Shown piece by piece: positions 9,966 through 18,988 of a DNA stretch of 64,000 nucleotides. A model generated the notes under the pieces. The model was not told the DNA's origin, searched no databases, and saw nothing but the letters and a program-made list of their open reading frames with translations. Every line of letters begins with the position of its first letter. Position 1 is the first letter of the stretch. A program made the translations under genes and the position numbers. The stretch lies in assembly GCA_947302715.1 (NCBI GenBank), contig CAMYVY010000011.1, forward strand, positions 18,578-82,577, given 5' to 3'. This DNA comes from an uncultured Clostridia bacterium (GTDB lineage: Bacteria > Bacillota > Clostridia > Peptostreptococcales > Anaerovoracaceae).

Positions 9966-10925
9966 ATGAAAAAGAAATTCACCATAGCGTTAATACTGAT
10001 AATTTCAATGTTTTGCTTCGTTGGGTGCGGGCCAAAGGAAGGCTCGACCCAGGAGCAAAGCACCGACACGGAAGCGGAAACACAAGAAGAGGAAGAAAGT
10101 AAGGAAGAGAATAAAGAAGAGAATAAAGAGGAAGCCGAAACTACAAAGGTGGCCGATTCGTCGGAAATGACCGAGGTGGAAGATGTGGTCCAGGATTGGA
10201 TGGTTCCAATCCCTGGAAGCGACCTTGTTGACGGATCCTACGATATTAACGTAGACAGCAGTTCCTCCATGTTTAAGATTGAATCCTGCAAGCTCAATGT
10301 AAAGAACGGAGAGATGAGTGCAGACATGACTATGGGAGGAAAAGGTTATCTCTATCTCTTCATGGGAACGGGTGAGGAGGCGGTTGCCGCTGACGAATCT
10401 GAATATATACATTTCACCGAGAATTCGGATGGAAATCACGTATACACTGTTCCTATTGATGCCCTTGATGCAGGTATCGATTGCGCCGCTTTCAGCAAAA
10501 ACAAGGAAAAATGGTACGAAAGAACCCTTGTCTTTAGAAGCGATTTGATACCGGTAGAAGGATTCCGTGACGGAATAATCAAAACCGCATCTACGCTTGG
10601 GATTAGTGATGGTGAGTATCAGGCCAACATAGAATTAAGCGGTGGTTACGGGAAAGCAAGTATAGAATCTCCGACAAAGGTGAGATTAGAAGACGGAACA
10701 CTTATTGCCACCATCACGTGGAGCAGTCCTAACTACGATTATATGGTTGTGGACGGTGAAAAGTATTTGCCGATAAATACTGAAGGGAATTCTGTTTTTG
10801 AGATTCCGATTAAGGCAATCGACAGATTTGTTCCCGTAATTGCCGATACTACAGCCATGAGTCAGCCCCATGAAATAGATTACATGATAAGAATTGATTC
10901 AGCATCAATAACCAATTTGGAGTAA
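9966..10925 (+). CDS. Two-repeat lipoprotein of the cobalamin operon
   Basis: Begins with a lipobox signal peptide (MFCFVGCG) and a ~40-residue Glu/Lys/Thr-rich linker. Two related ~105-residue segments follow. Repeat 1 starts at DGSYDINVD and repeat 2 at DGEYQANIE; both carry a central Tyr-rich strand (GYLYLFMG / NYDYMVVDG), a VPIDALD / IPIKAID segment, and end in a predicted beta strand. The pattern suggests two beta-sandwich modules presented outside the membrane. It sits 15 bases after cbiK and 10 before a substrate-binding lipoprotein, all under the B12 riboswitch, so a role in binding or passing a corrinoid, tetrapyrrole or metal is plausible. No enzyme motif is visible and I cannot name the family with certainty. 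Confidence 0.7.
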   Translation: MKKKFTIALILIISMFCFVGCGPKEGSTQEQSTDTEAETQEEEESKEENKEENKEEAETTKVADSSEMTEVEDVVQDWMVPIPGSDLVDGSYDINVDSSSSMFKIESCKLNVKNGEMSADMTMGGKGYLYLFMGTGEEAVAADESEYIHFTENSDGNHVYTVPIDALDAGIDCAAFSKNKEKWYERTLVFRSDLIPVEGFRDGIIKTASTLGISDGEYQANIELSGGYGKASIESPTKVRLEDGTLIATITWSSPNYDYMVVDGEKYLPINTEGNSVFEIPIKAIDRFVPVIADTTAMSQPHEIDYMIRIDSASITNLE

Positions 10926-10935
10926 TACTCTTAAT

Positions 10936-11526
10936 ATGAAAAAACTCTTTTCATTCTTTTTAACGATCCTCCTTTGCTTCTCGATTCTACCTATTACGAG
11001 TTGCAAAGGAGGGTCCTCCGAAAATGCAAAGAACCAAGACCAAAATGCTTCCTTTGAAGAATGCGAAGTTATTCCCTTAAAATATGCAAATCAATTTGCA
11101 GTTGAGAGGTATGGAAGCGGAGCAGAAAAGGTCTTGGTTCTTCGAATAGAGGATGGACTTAATTACATAGTGCTTCCCGAGGGGGTAGAACCTCCCTCGA
11201 CAATCGGAGGTAGCGATACAAGTAAATATACAATTATAAATCAGCCGCTTGATTCAGTTTATCTCGCGGCTTCTTCTGTTATGGACTTGATTTCTGCGAT
11301 GGATTCCGGTGCGGATTTATCCCACGTTAAACTTACTTCAACAAAGGCTTCAGACTGGGGCATTCCGGAAATCAAAGAAATGGTTGATAACGGAGAGATA
11401 GCCTATGTCGGTAAGTATAACGCACCTGACTACGAAGCTCTCTTGGAAACGGAATGCGACCTTGCTGTAGGTTGGAGTCCATGTACGCAGGCTTTCTTGA
11501 TGCAATCAAACAAGGTGAAAAATTAA
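10936..11526 (+). pseudogene. Truncated ABC substrate-binding lipoprotein (corrinoid/iron type)
   Basis: N-terminal signal with lipobox ITSC, then a sequence typical of the first half of clostridial Fe/corrinoid substrate-binding proteins: PLKYANQFAVERYGSG, a VLPEGVEPP segment, QPLDSVYLAASSVMDL, and YVGKYNAPDYEALLETECDLAV. Full members are roughly 350-400 residues; this frame stops at 196, exactly where the second lobe should begin, and its last ~18 residues look unrelated. In the alternative frame from 11466 the junction reads LESMYAGFLDAIKQGEKLN then a stop, which resembles the C-terminal tail of another protein. The transporter permease and ATPase expected next are absent. I infer a deletion that joined the 5' half of this gene to the 3' end of a downstream one. 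Confidence 0.7.
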
Positions 11527-11554
11527 ATTAAGTGATTTGTGGAGACGAGGATAT

Positions 11555-13066
11555 ATGTCTAAGGTAATAATGATACAGGGAACCATGTCGAATGTCGGTA
11601 AAAGCCTGATATCTGCCGGACTATGCAGAGTGTTTCGGCAGGACGGATTTAGAGTTGCTCCATTCAAGTCGCAAAACATGGCGCTAAACTCATTTGCAAC
11701 ACCGGAGGGTCTTGAAATCGGCCGGGCGCAGGCCATGCAAGCGGAGGCATCAGGCATAGAGCCATCGGTCCTCATGAATCCGATTCTCTTAAAACCCACC
11801 GGGAATTCCTCATCTCAGCTCATAGTGAACGGAAGATCGATAGGAGATATGACGGCAAGGGAGTATTTTGCATTCAAGACCAGTTTAATTCCGAATATCA
11901 AAGAGTCGTTCTATAAGCTTGCTGAAGATAACGACGTTATCGTTATTGAAGGTGCAGGATCGCCTGCAGAGATTAATCTTAGGCATCAAGACATAGTTAA
12001 TATGGGGCTGGCAGAAATGCTTGATACGCCGGTTGTTTTAGTGGGCGACATCGACAGAGGCGGAGTCTTTGCTCAGCTTCTTGGTACCTATCTGTTATTC
12101 TCAGACAAAGAGAGGGAACGAGTAAAGGGCCTGATAGTAAACAAATTCCGTGGGGATAAAACTCTACTTACCCCCGGCTTTGAGATGATAAAGGATAAAC
12201 TTCCTGTACCATTTATCGGCGTCATTCCATATGAGAATCTCGGATTGGAAGATGAGGACTCTCTTTCCGATAGACTTGTTGAGTCTGATCCGAGAAATGC
12301 CAAGGAAATAGATATCGCAGCAATAAGGTTGCCATGGCTCTCGAATTTTACGGATCTGGATGTATTTGAACAATTTGAACGAGTTTCTGTCAGGTATGTG
12401 AATCAGATAAAAGATTTTGGAAATCCTGATCTCATCGTTATACCCGGATCAAAAAACACGATAAGCGATTTGAGATGGCTTAAGTCAAGTGGAATGGGAG
12501 AGTTGATTGTTAATCACGCAAATTGTGGAACTCCGGTTATCGGCATATGTGGAGGATACCAGATTTTAGGTTCATCTGTTGAGGATCCACTGGGAGTAGA
12601 GGAAGGAGGAACAGAACAAGGATTAAACCTTCTTCCTGTTAAGACAATCATGGCAGGAGAAAAGAAGACTCTTCAGTTTGATGGAAGCTTTGTTTCCGGA
12701 GGAGAATTATTTGATGAATTAAAAGGCCTTAAATTAACGGGCTACGAGATACATATGGGGAGCACCGATGTCTTTTATGACAAAGCAAAACCATTTACGT
12801 CGGAAGGAACCGGAATATGCTTTGGCAATATATACGGCTCATATATTCATGGGCTATTTGATGAGAGAGGCGTGGCATCGACGGTTGTAAAATGCCTTTC
12901 GAGAAGGAAGGGGTTGGACTATCCGGAATCTGAACTCGGGATGGCCTTGCCCCGAAGAGAGTTCAAGGAAAAGAAATACGATGAACTCGCAAATCTAATC
13001 CGAGGAAATATCGATATGAAGTACATCTATGAAATGATGCAGTTAGAGGTGAAGCATATTGGATAG
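11555..13066 (+). CDS. cbiP: Cobyric acid synthase
   Basis: Glutamine-dependent amidase that amidates the b, d, e and g side chains of adenosylcobyrinic a,c-diamide. The N-terminal P-loop-like segment is GTMSNVGKS (residues 8-16), followed by FKSQNMALNS and the DIDRGGVFAQL motif. The C-terminal class-I glutamine amidotransferase domain shows the nucleophile region GICGGYQILG and the YIHGLFD histidine motif. Length (about 503 aa) is normal. The frame is open from a TTG at 11537 but the ATG at 11555, preceded by GAGACGAGG, gives the usual N-terminus. It overlaps the TTG start of cbiD. Confidence 0.95.
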   Translation: MSKVIMIQGTMSNVGKSLISAGLCRVFRQDGFRVAPFKSQNMALNSFATPEGLEIGRAQAMQAEASGIEPSVLMNPILLKPTGNSSSQLIVNGRSIGDMTAREYFAFKTSLIPNIKESFYKLAEDNDVIVIEGAGSPAEINLRHQDIVNMGLAEMLDTPVVLVGDIDRGGVFAQLLGTYLLFSDKERERVKGLIVNKFRGDKTLLTPGFEMIKDKLPVPFIGVIPYENLGLEDEDSLSDRLVESDPRNAKEIDIAAIRLPWLSNFTDLDVFEQFERVSVRYVNQIKDFGNPDLIVIPGSKNTISDLRWLKSSGMGELIVNHANCGTPVIGICGGYQILGSSVEDPLGVEEGGTEQGLNLLPVKTIMAGEKKTLQFDGSFVSGGELFDELKGLKLTGYEIHMGSTDVFYDKAKPFTSEGTGICFGNIYGSYIHGLFDERGVASTVVKCLSRRKGLDYPESELGMALPRREFKEKKYDELANLIRGNIDMKYIYEMMQLEVKHIG

Positions 13067-14264
13067 GCCGAGGGAAAGACTTAGATACGGATTTACGACA
13101 GGTAGCTGTGCTGCTGCCGCCGCAAAGGCAGCTACATTTATGCTTCTGACGGGAGGAAGAAAAGATAGAATATCGATTGAAACTCCCAAAGGTATTATTT
13201 TTGATGCTGAGATTTTGGATATAGAAAAAGATAGGAATAAAGTTAAATGTGCGGTCCGAAAGGACGGTGGCGATGATCCGGATGTTACGACTGGTCTTTT
13301 GATATATGCAGAGGCCACCAGGATTTACGATTCCATATATGAGATTGCGGAAAATGCTGAGAGAAATGACGAAGTCAATCAGATAGAAATAGTAGGTGGC
13401 GATGGAATCGGCTTGGTAACAAAGCCGGGACTCGACCAAGCTGTTGGTAATCACGCTATAAACTCTGTTCCAAGGGCGATGATAGAAAAGGAAGTAAGAG
13501 AGGTCCTTAATCTCTGCGATCCTGAATGCGTAATAAGGATTACAATATCTGCACCCGGAGGGGATGAGGTGGCAAAAAAGACCTTCAATCCAAGACTTGG
13601 AATTGAGGGAGGAATATCGATTTTGGGAACCAGCGGTATTGTTGAACCGATGAGCACTGAAGCTATTATAGAAACAATCAGAGTAGAGATGAACCAAAAG
13701 AAGGCCGAGGGTTACCGGATTATTTCCATGTCACCAGGAAACTACGGTTTGGATTTTATGGCAAAGGAATATGGATTCGATTTGGAAAAGAGCGTAAAGT
13801 GCAGTAACTTCATCGGCGCGGCATGCGATATAGCATCGGAACTTGAATTTGAGGAAATGCTTTTTGTTGGACATGCAGGGAAGCTTGTAAAAATAGCCGG
13901 CGGTATCATGAATACGCATTCCAAAGAGGCTGATTCGCGAATGGAAATAATAGCAGCTTCCTCCATTGAAGCTGGCGCAAGCTTGGAAGATGCAAAGAGA
14001 ATTCTAAAATCAAATACTACTGAAGAAGCGTTCCAAGTATTGAAACGGAAAGAAAGCTCATCGCTAATAAAGAAAACTTCGAAATATATCGTGGACAAAA
14101 TTGCGTACTATATGGATAGGCGTATGCAGGGGAGTCCCAAGATTGAATGTGTAATGTTCACAAATGAACTCGGAATTCTGGCGATGACGGATGGAGCAGC
14201 TGATCTGATAAACAGAATAAACAATGAGTACAATAATTCAACTCAATCAATTGATAAAAAATAG
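13059..14264 (+). CDS. cbiD: Cobalt-precorrin-5B C1-methyltransferase
   Basis: SAM-dependent enzyme of the anaerobic pathway that methylates C-1. The diagnostic N-terminal motif RYGFTTGSCAAAAAKA is present near residues 8-23, followed by TPKGIIFDAEI and later GGGISIL/GTSGIVEPMS-like segments and FVGHAGKLVKIAGGI. The start is a TTG at 13059 inside the end of cbiP, preceded by AGAGGTGAAG; no ATG precedes the conserved motif. At 401 aa it is slightly longer than average because of its C-terminal tail. Part of the riboswitch-led operon. Confidence 0.94.
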   Translation: MDRPRERLRYGFTTGSCAAAAAKAATFMLLTGGRKDRISIETPKGIIFDAEILDIEKDRNKVKCAVRKDGGDDPDVTTGLLIYAEATRIYDSIYEIAENAERNDEVNQIEIVGGDGIGLVTKPGLDQAVGNHAINSVPRAMIEKEVREVLNLCDPECVIRITISAPGGDEVAKKTFNPRLGIEGGISILGTSGIVEPMSTEAIIETIRVEMNQKKAEGYRIISMSPGNYGLDFMAKEYGFDLEKSVKCSNFIGAACDIASELEFEEMLFVGHAGKLVKIAGGIMNTHSKEADSRMEIIAASSIEAGASLEDAKRILKSNTTEEAFQVLKRKESSSLIKKTSKYIVDKIAYYMDRRMQGSPKIECVMFTNELGILAMTDGAADLINRINNEYNNSTQSIDKK

Positions 14265-14284
14265 AGGATAGAGGAAATACTAAT

Positions 14285-15049
14285 ATGGAAAGCAAAGTGT
14301 ATTTTGTTGGCGCTGGGCCGGGAGCGAAGGATCTCATTACTGTGAGGGGAATGGAACTAATCAAGAAAGCCGACATGATAATCTACGCAGGCTCGCTTGT
14401 TAATCCCGAGCTCCTGGAATATGCGAGACCTGACTGTGAAATCTTTGATAGCTCAAGAATGACACTTGATGATGTCGTGGATAAATATATCTTGGCCAAG
14501 GAAAGAAAGCTAAATGTTGTAAGACTTCACACAGGGGATCCCAGCCTTTATGGGGCGATAAAAGAGCAGATGGATGCGCTTGATGAACTAAGGATTGAAT
14601 ATGAGGTGTGTCCTGGCGTCAGTGCATGCTTTGGAGCTGCAGCAAGTATGAACCTTGAATATACTCTTCCGGGAATTTCGCAATCTCTTATTATTACGCG
14701 AATGGCCGGACGCACTGCGGTTCCTGAAAAGGAGAGCATAGAAGGCTTTGCGGCGCACCAAGCGACAATGGCGGTTTATCTTTCCGCAGGTAATTTGGGA
14801 GAACTTTCAAGGCGGCTGATTGACGGAGGCTACGATGCCGATACTCCCGCGGCCATAGTATATAAGGCAACGTGGGAGGATGAGAAGATTGTCACATGCA
14901 AAGTGGCTGAACTCGAGAAAGCCGCAGAGGATAACGGAATCAAAAAGACTGCGGTGGTTTTGGTAGGAAATGTTGTATCGGGAGAAGGCTACGAGAAATC
15001 AAAGTTATATGACAAACATTTTTCAACGGAGTTTAGAAATGCAGATTAG
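14285..15049 (+). CDS. cbiF: Cobalt-precorrin-4 C11-methyltransferase
   Basis: SAM-dependent uroporphyrin-III-C/corrin methyltransferase fold, adding the C-11 methyl. Visible are the N-terminal VGAGPGAKDLITVRG loop, IIYAGSLVNPE, the HTGDPSLYGAI motif and YEVCPGVSACFGAA. The ASMNLEYTLPGISQSLIITRMAGRT stretch, shortened here by description only, is characteristic of CbiF/CobM. Its 3' end overlaps the next gene by 11 bases, which points to translational coupling with CbiG-CbiH. Confidence 0.95.
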   Translation: MESKVYFVGAGPGAKDLITVRGMELIKKADMIIYAGSLVNPELLEYARPDCEIFDSSRMTLDDVVDKYILAKERKLNVVRLHTGDPSLYGAIKEQMDALDELRIEYEVCPGVSACFGAAASMNLEYTLPGISQSLIITRMAGRTAVPEKESIEGFAAHQATMAVYLSAGNLGELSRRLIDGGYDADTPAAIVYKATWEDEKIVTCKVAELEKAAEDNGIKKTAVVLVGNVVSGEGYEKSKLYDKHFSTEFRNAD

Positions 15050-16736
15050 AATAGTAAGCTTTACGAAAAAAGGCAGAGAACTGTCCGAAAGAATTGAGAA
15101 GGCTTTTCCGGAACACGTTTTTCTCAGGTACAAGAAGGGCGAAGATAACCTGACTGAGTTTACCGAGGCGGCATTTAAGGGTAATAATCCTCTATTATTT
15201 ATTGGGGCAATGGGGATTGCGGTTAGAACCATTGCTCCATTTGTTGAGGACAAGCTAAAGGATCCGCCGGTAATAGTAATAGATGAACTGGGAAAACATG
15301 TGATACCAATTCTTTCGGGACATATAGGAGGAGCGAATGAATTGGCGCTTTCTGTTGCCGAAAGAATTGAAGCAATCCCTGTTGTCACCACGGCAACGGA
15401 CTTAAACCAAGCATTCTCAGTGGACTTATTCGCAAAGGAAAACAATCTCGAAATAGTTAATCGAGAAGGGATCGCCAGGACCTCGATGAAAGCCCTTGAG
15501 GGGAAGCCCATAACGATATCGGTACAGAATTATCCGCCTAAGAATGATGTGGACGTTATGGTCTTGGATGGACTCTTTATTAAATCAGGCCTTGTTGTAG
15601 GGGTTGGTTGCAAGAGAGGAAAGACCACGACGGAAATACAAGCATTCGTAGATGAGTGCTTGGAAATGATTGGAGCAACAAAATCGGATATAAGCGCTAT
15701 TTCGTCTATAGACATCAAAGCGGACGAAGAGGGGTTGATAGAGCTAAGCAAGGAACTTTCGGTACCCTTCATAACCTTTGAAAAAGATCTGCTGGAAAAA
15801 GTTAATGGCAGCTTCTCTTCGTCTGACTTTGTAAAGTCGAAGGTTGGTGTCGACAATGTATGCGAGAGGTCGGCTGTACTTGCAAGAGGAAAAGGCGCGG
15901 AGATTCTTTTGAAAAAACAAAGTAGGGACGGGATCACAGTCGCCATTGCTGGAACAAAAAAGGACAACAAAACAATCTACGTTGTGGGAATGGGTCCCGG
16001 AACGGAGAAGTTGATTACTCCGGAAGCAAAGGAGGCATTGGATAGAGCCGATACCATTATTGGATATACTGTTTATCTTGATTTGCTAAAGAACAGGTAT
16101 CCTGAAAAGGAAATGCTTTCGACACCTATGACTAAGGAGGTTGAGCGCTGCCGTATTTGCTTTAGAGAGGCAGCCAAAGGTAAATCCGTCGCAATGGTTT
16201 GCAGTGGTGATCCTGGGGTCTATGGTATGGCTTCAATAATGCATGAACTGCTGGATGAAGTTAATGGTAACTTCAGAATAAAAGTAATTCCCGGAATCAC
16301 AGCAGCCATGAGCGGTGCAGCGATCTTAGGTGCACCCATAAACCATGATTTTTGTGTAATTAGTTTAAGTGATCTTTTGACGCCATGGGAGCTGATAGAG
16401 AGACGACTTAGGGCTGCCGCAGAGGGCGACCTTGCGATTGCAATATACAATCCGTCGAGCAGAAAAAGAAACGACTATCTTGGGCGAGCATGCAGCATTC
16501 TTGCTGAAACGATAGAATTGAACAGACCATGCGGCTACGTCAAGAATATCGGACGGGACGGAGAAACGTATAGAGTTTGCAGTATGGCGGATTTGATAGA
16601 AGCGGAAAGTAAAGGCGAAATAGATATGTTCACTACGGTTTTCATAGGAAATTCACAAACAAGAATTATAGGTGATAAGCTTGTTACTCCAAGGGGCTAT
16701 TTGAGTAAACCGGGCGTAAGTAACGAGAAGATATAA
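15039..16736 (+). CDS. cbiGH: CbiG-CbiH fusion: cobalt-precorrin-5A hydrolase + precorrin-3B C17-methyltransferase
   Basis: Residues 1-~310 are CbiG: an N-terminal domain with FIGAMGIAVRTIAPF and LSGHIGGANELA, then the C-terminal CbiG domain with VGVGCKRGKTTTEI, which opens the delta-lactone and releases acetaldehyde. From about residue 325 comes CbiH, with VVGMGPGTEKLITPEA, SGDPGVYGMA and PGITAAMSGAAILGAP, which performs the C-17 methylation and ring contraction. The start is the ATG at 15039 inside cbiF rather than the open frame from 14970, because the CbiG fold begins there. The fusion joins consecutive pathway steps and is known in other Firmicutes. Confidence 0.94.
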   Translation: MQIRIVSFTKKGRELSERIEKAFPEHVFLRYKKGEDNLTEFTEAAFKGNNPLLFIGAMGIAVRTIAPFVEDKLKDPPVIVIDELGKHVIPILSGHIGGANELALSVAERIEAIPVVTTATDLNQAFSVDLFAKENNLEIVNREGIARTSMKALEGKPITISVQNYPPKNDVDVMVLDGLFIKSGLVVGVGCKRGKTTTEIQAFVDECLEMIGATKSDISAISSIDIKADEEGLIELSKELSVPFITFEKDLLEKVNGSFSSSDFVKSKVGVDNVCERSAVLARGKGAEILLKKQSRDGITVAIAGTKKDNKTIYVVGMGPGTEKLITPEAKEALDRADTIIGYTVYLDLLKNRYPEKEMLSTPMTKEVERCRICFREAAKGKSVAMVCSGDPGVYGMASIMHELLDEVNGNFRIKVIPGITAAMSGAAILGAPINHDFCVISLSDLLTPWELIERRLRAAAEGDLAIAIYNPSSRKRNDYLGRACSILAETIELNRPCGYVKNIGRDGETYRVCSMADLIEAESKGEIDMFTTVFIGNSQTRIIGDKLVTPRGYLSKPGVSNEKI

Positions 16737-16760
16737 AAAAAGGAGACATGCGAGAGTACG

Positions 16761-18314
16761 ATGAAACGCATACTGATTTTTTCCGGAACAACTGAAGGAA
16801 GAACACTTTCCGAGAAACTTGTGAGCATGGGAATTTCGCATACCGTTTCGGTTGCATCGGAATATGGCGAACTGATGATGCATGAAAGTCCGCTCGTTAG
16901 CATCATGCATGGACGAATGGATGAGACACAGATGGAGAGCTTTATTTCAAATCACATAGATTTGGTTTTTGATGCCACGCATCCATTTGCCGAGATTGTA
17001 TCAGAGAATATAAGAAAGGCCTGTGATGCCGTCGGAGCCGTGTATATTCGCGTTGTCAGGGATTATGACAGTCTCGTTGATTCCAATAAATCGAAAACCG
17101 AGTCGAATGAGAATGTAGTTTTTTTTAATAATATCAGCGAATGCATTCATGAACTTTTAAAGACGGATGGAAATATTCTATTAACGACGGGAAGCAAGAG
17201 TTTGAAAGAATTCACTTCATGCGATGAACTCAAGCATAGAATCTTTGCAAGGGTTCTTCCTTCTGCTGAAAGCATCAAGCTATGCAATGATGCCGGCTTA
17301 TTCGGCAAAAGCATCATAGCGATGCACGGTCCGTTTTCCGAGGAAATAAACAGAGCAATAATAAATCAATATGATATAGGAATACTCGTAACAAAAGAGA
17401 CAGGAAACGCAGGCGGATTTCCTGAGAAGATTTCTGCCGCCAATAAGGAAGGGATTAGAGCATTTGTCATTGGTCGTCCAAAGGAGAAGGAGGGAATCTC
17501 ATTGGATGAGGCTATCGAGCTTTGTGAGAATACTCTTTTCGATAGTGCGACCGAGTTTAATGCCCTCTATTTAGAAAATGAATCTCCTGCGAATGAACGT
17601 GAACTTGTTACTCTTGATATATCGCTTATTGGAATAGGTCCGGGAGCAAAAGAGTATCTTACGATTAAGGCTGCAAAACTGATTGATGATGCGGATTTAA
17701 TTTTTGGTGCACCCAGGATGATTTCCGGTTATGAGAATAAGAAATGTTATCCGTATTATCTCGCAAAGGATGTTCTTCCTATATTAAAGAAAACAATCAA
17801 GGGGACCATTGAATCCACAGGTAAAGGAAAAAAGGCACATCAAAAGAGAATAGGAGTAGCGATACTCTTTAGTGGCGACAGCGGATTCTACAGTGGCGCA
17901 AAGAAGATGAAGGTTGGGCTTGAAGAAGGTTTGTTGGATTTGGCTTCCGATGGTTCAGTGCTGTATCGAATAGATATGATTCCGGGGATTTCATCGCTTT
18001 CATATTTTGCTTCGCGACTCGGCATCGACTATTCCGATTCAAATCTTATGAGTTTGCACGGTAAAGACTCAGTGAATGATGAACTAAAGTCCCTTATAAA
18101 CGAAGTTAATAAAAGCGGTTCGGTGTTTACTCTTCTGTCGGGCAAGGGTGATATAGAAAAAATCCTTGATGCTGCAGGGAAAGGATACAGAATTATAGTC
18201 GGTTATAATCTTTCGTATGATAATGAGATGATAGTGGATGTTACAAGCTGCGAACCTAAAGAAGTATCGAAGCTGGCAGATGGCTCTTATGTTGCATATA
18301 TAGATAAGCTTTGA
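16761..18314 (+). CDS. cbiJE: CbiJ-CbiE fusion: precorrin-6A reductase + C5/C15-methyltransferase subunit
   Basis: Residues 1-~255 match CbiJ/CobK, the NAD(P)H-dependent reductase of cobalt-precorrin-6A: ILIFSGTTEGRTLSEKL at the start, FDATHPFAEIVSENI, LLTTGSKSLKEF and TKETGNAGGFPEKI. Residues ~285-517 are CbiE, the SAM methyltransferase acting at C-5: LIGIGPGAKEYLTIKA, FGAPRMI, FSGDSGFYSGAKKM, and IPGISSLSYFASRLG. CbiE normally works with CbiT, which is the next gene, so the order J-E-T follows the reaction order. An in-frame shadow ATG at 16748 is in another frame; 16761 is the coherent start. Confidence 0.93.
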   Translation: MKRILIFSGTTEGRTLSEKLVSMGISHTVSVASEYGELMMHESPLVSIMHGRMDETQMESFISNHIDLVFDATHPFAEIVSENIRKACDAVGAVYIRVVRDYDSLVDSNKSKTESNENVVFFNNISECIHELLKTDGNILLTTGSKSLKEFTSCDELKHRIFARVLPSAESIKLCNDAGLFGKSIIAMHGPFSEEINRAIINQYDIGILVTKETGNAGGFPEKISAANKEGIRAFVIGRPKEKEGISLDEAIELCENTLFDSATEFNALYLENESPANERELVTLDISLIGIGPGAKEYLTIKAAKLIDDADLIFGAPRMISGYENKKCYPYYLAKDVLPILKKTIKGTIESTGKGKKAHQKRIGVAILFSGDSGFYSGAKKMKVGLEEGLLDLASDGSVLYRIDMIPGISSLSYFASRLGIDYSDSNLMSLHGKDSVNDELKSLINEVNKSGSVFTLLSGKGDIEKILDAAGKGYRIIVGYNLSYDNEMIVDVTSCEPKEVSKLADGSYVAYIDKL

Positions 18315-18386
18315 GATGAACTTTGCATAGCAACAAAGTAACCCAATATGGATGACGTGAAATCGAATAAATGATGGAGTGATATT

Positions 18387-18983
18387 ATGAATGAGCATAT
18401 ACAAGGAGAGGCCTTGATTCCCATAATTGATGACGATGATTTTGAAAGAGGTAATGTCCCGATGACAAAGGCCTCTGTTAGGCACCTTAGCATCGCCAAG
18501 CTTGAACTTGCAAAGAATTCCGTCCTATACGATATCAGAAGTGGAACCGGGTCAATCGCTGTTCAAGCAGCGCTCCTGGATAATAGCATCAAAGTATACG
18601 CAGTAGAGAAAAAGGCGGAGGCGGTGGAACTGATCGAAAAGAATAAGAAAAAGTTTTTCTGCGACAATATCGAAATAGTTAAAGGTGAAGCTCCGGAGGC
18701 TTTGACCGGTTTAATGCTGCCGACTCACGCCTTCATAGGAGGAAGCGGTGGTAATCTAAATAGCATTTTGGATATGCTCAAAAAAATGTCGCCTGGCATA
18801 AGAATTGTGCTTAATGCAGTAAGCTTGGAAACAATATCGGAATTGATGTCCATAATAAAGACTTTCGAATTGGAGAACCTCTCGCTTGAACAGGTTGCGA
18901 TAAGCAAAGTGAGAGAACTTGGAAATTATCACATGATGTCAGCCGAGAACCCCGTATTAATTGCTGCATTTAACCTAAGGTAA
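18387..18983 (+). CDS. cbiT: Cobalt-precorrin-6B C15-methyltransferase (decarboxylating)
   Basis: Class-I SAM methyltransferase that methylates C-15 and decarboxylates the acetate on C-12. The N-terminal segment DDDFERGNVPMTKASVR is the CbiT signature. The SAM loop reads DIRSGTGSIAVQAA instead of the usual D-I-G-A-G-T-G, a mild deviation (Arg-Ser for Gly-Ala) worth noting. AFIGGSGGNLNSIL matches the conserved substrate-side motif. 198 aa is normal. It follows cbiJE by 72 bases and cbiA begins 5 bases after its stop. Confidence 0.92.
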   Translation: MNEHIQGEALIPIIDDDDFERGNVPMTKASVRHLSIAKLELAKNSVLYDIRSGTGSIAVQAALLDNSIKVYAVEKKAEAVELIEKNKKKFFCDNIEIVKGEAPEALTGLMLPTHAFIGGSGGNLNSILDMLKKMSPGIRIVLNAVSLETISELMSIIKTFELENLSLEQVAISKVRELGNYHMMSAENPVLIAAFNLR

Positions 18984-18988
18984 AAGAA

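Noticed and set aside
12963..13697. 244-aa frame on the minus strand inside cbiD
   Set aside because: Fully antisense to a well-supported gene with clear CbiD motifs; its sequence is low in recognisable motifs.
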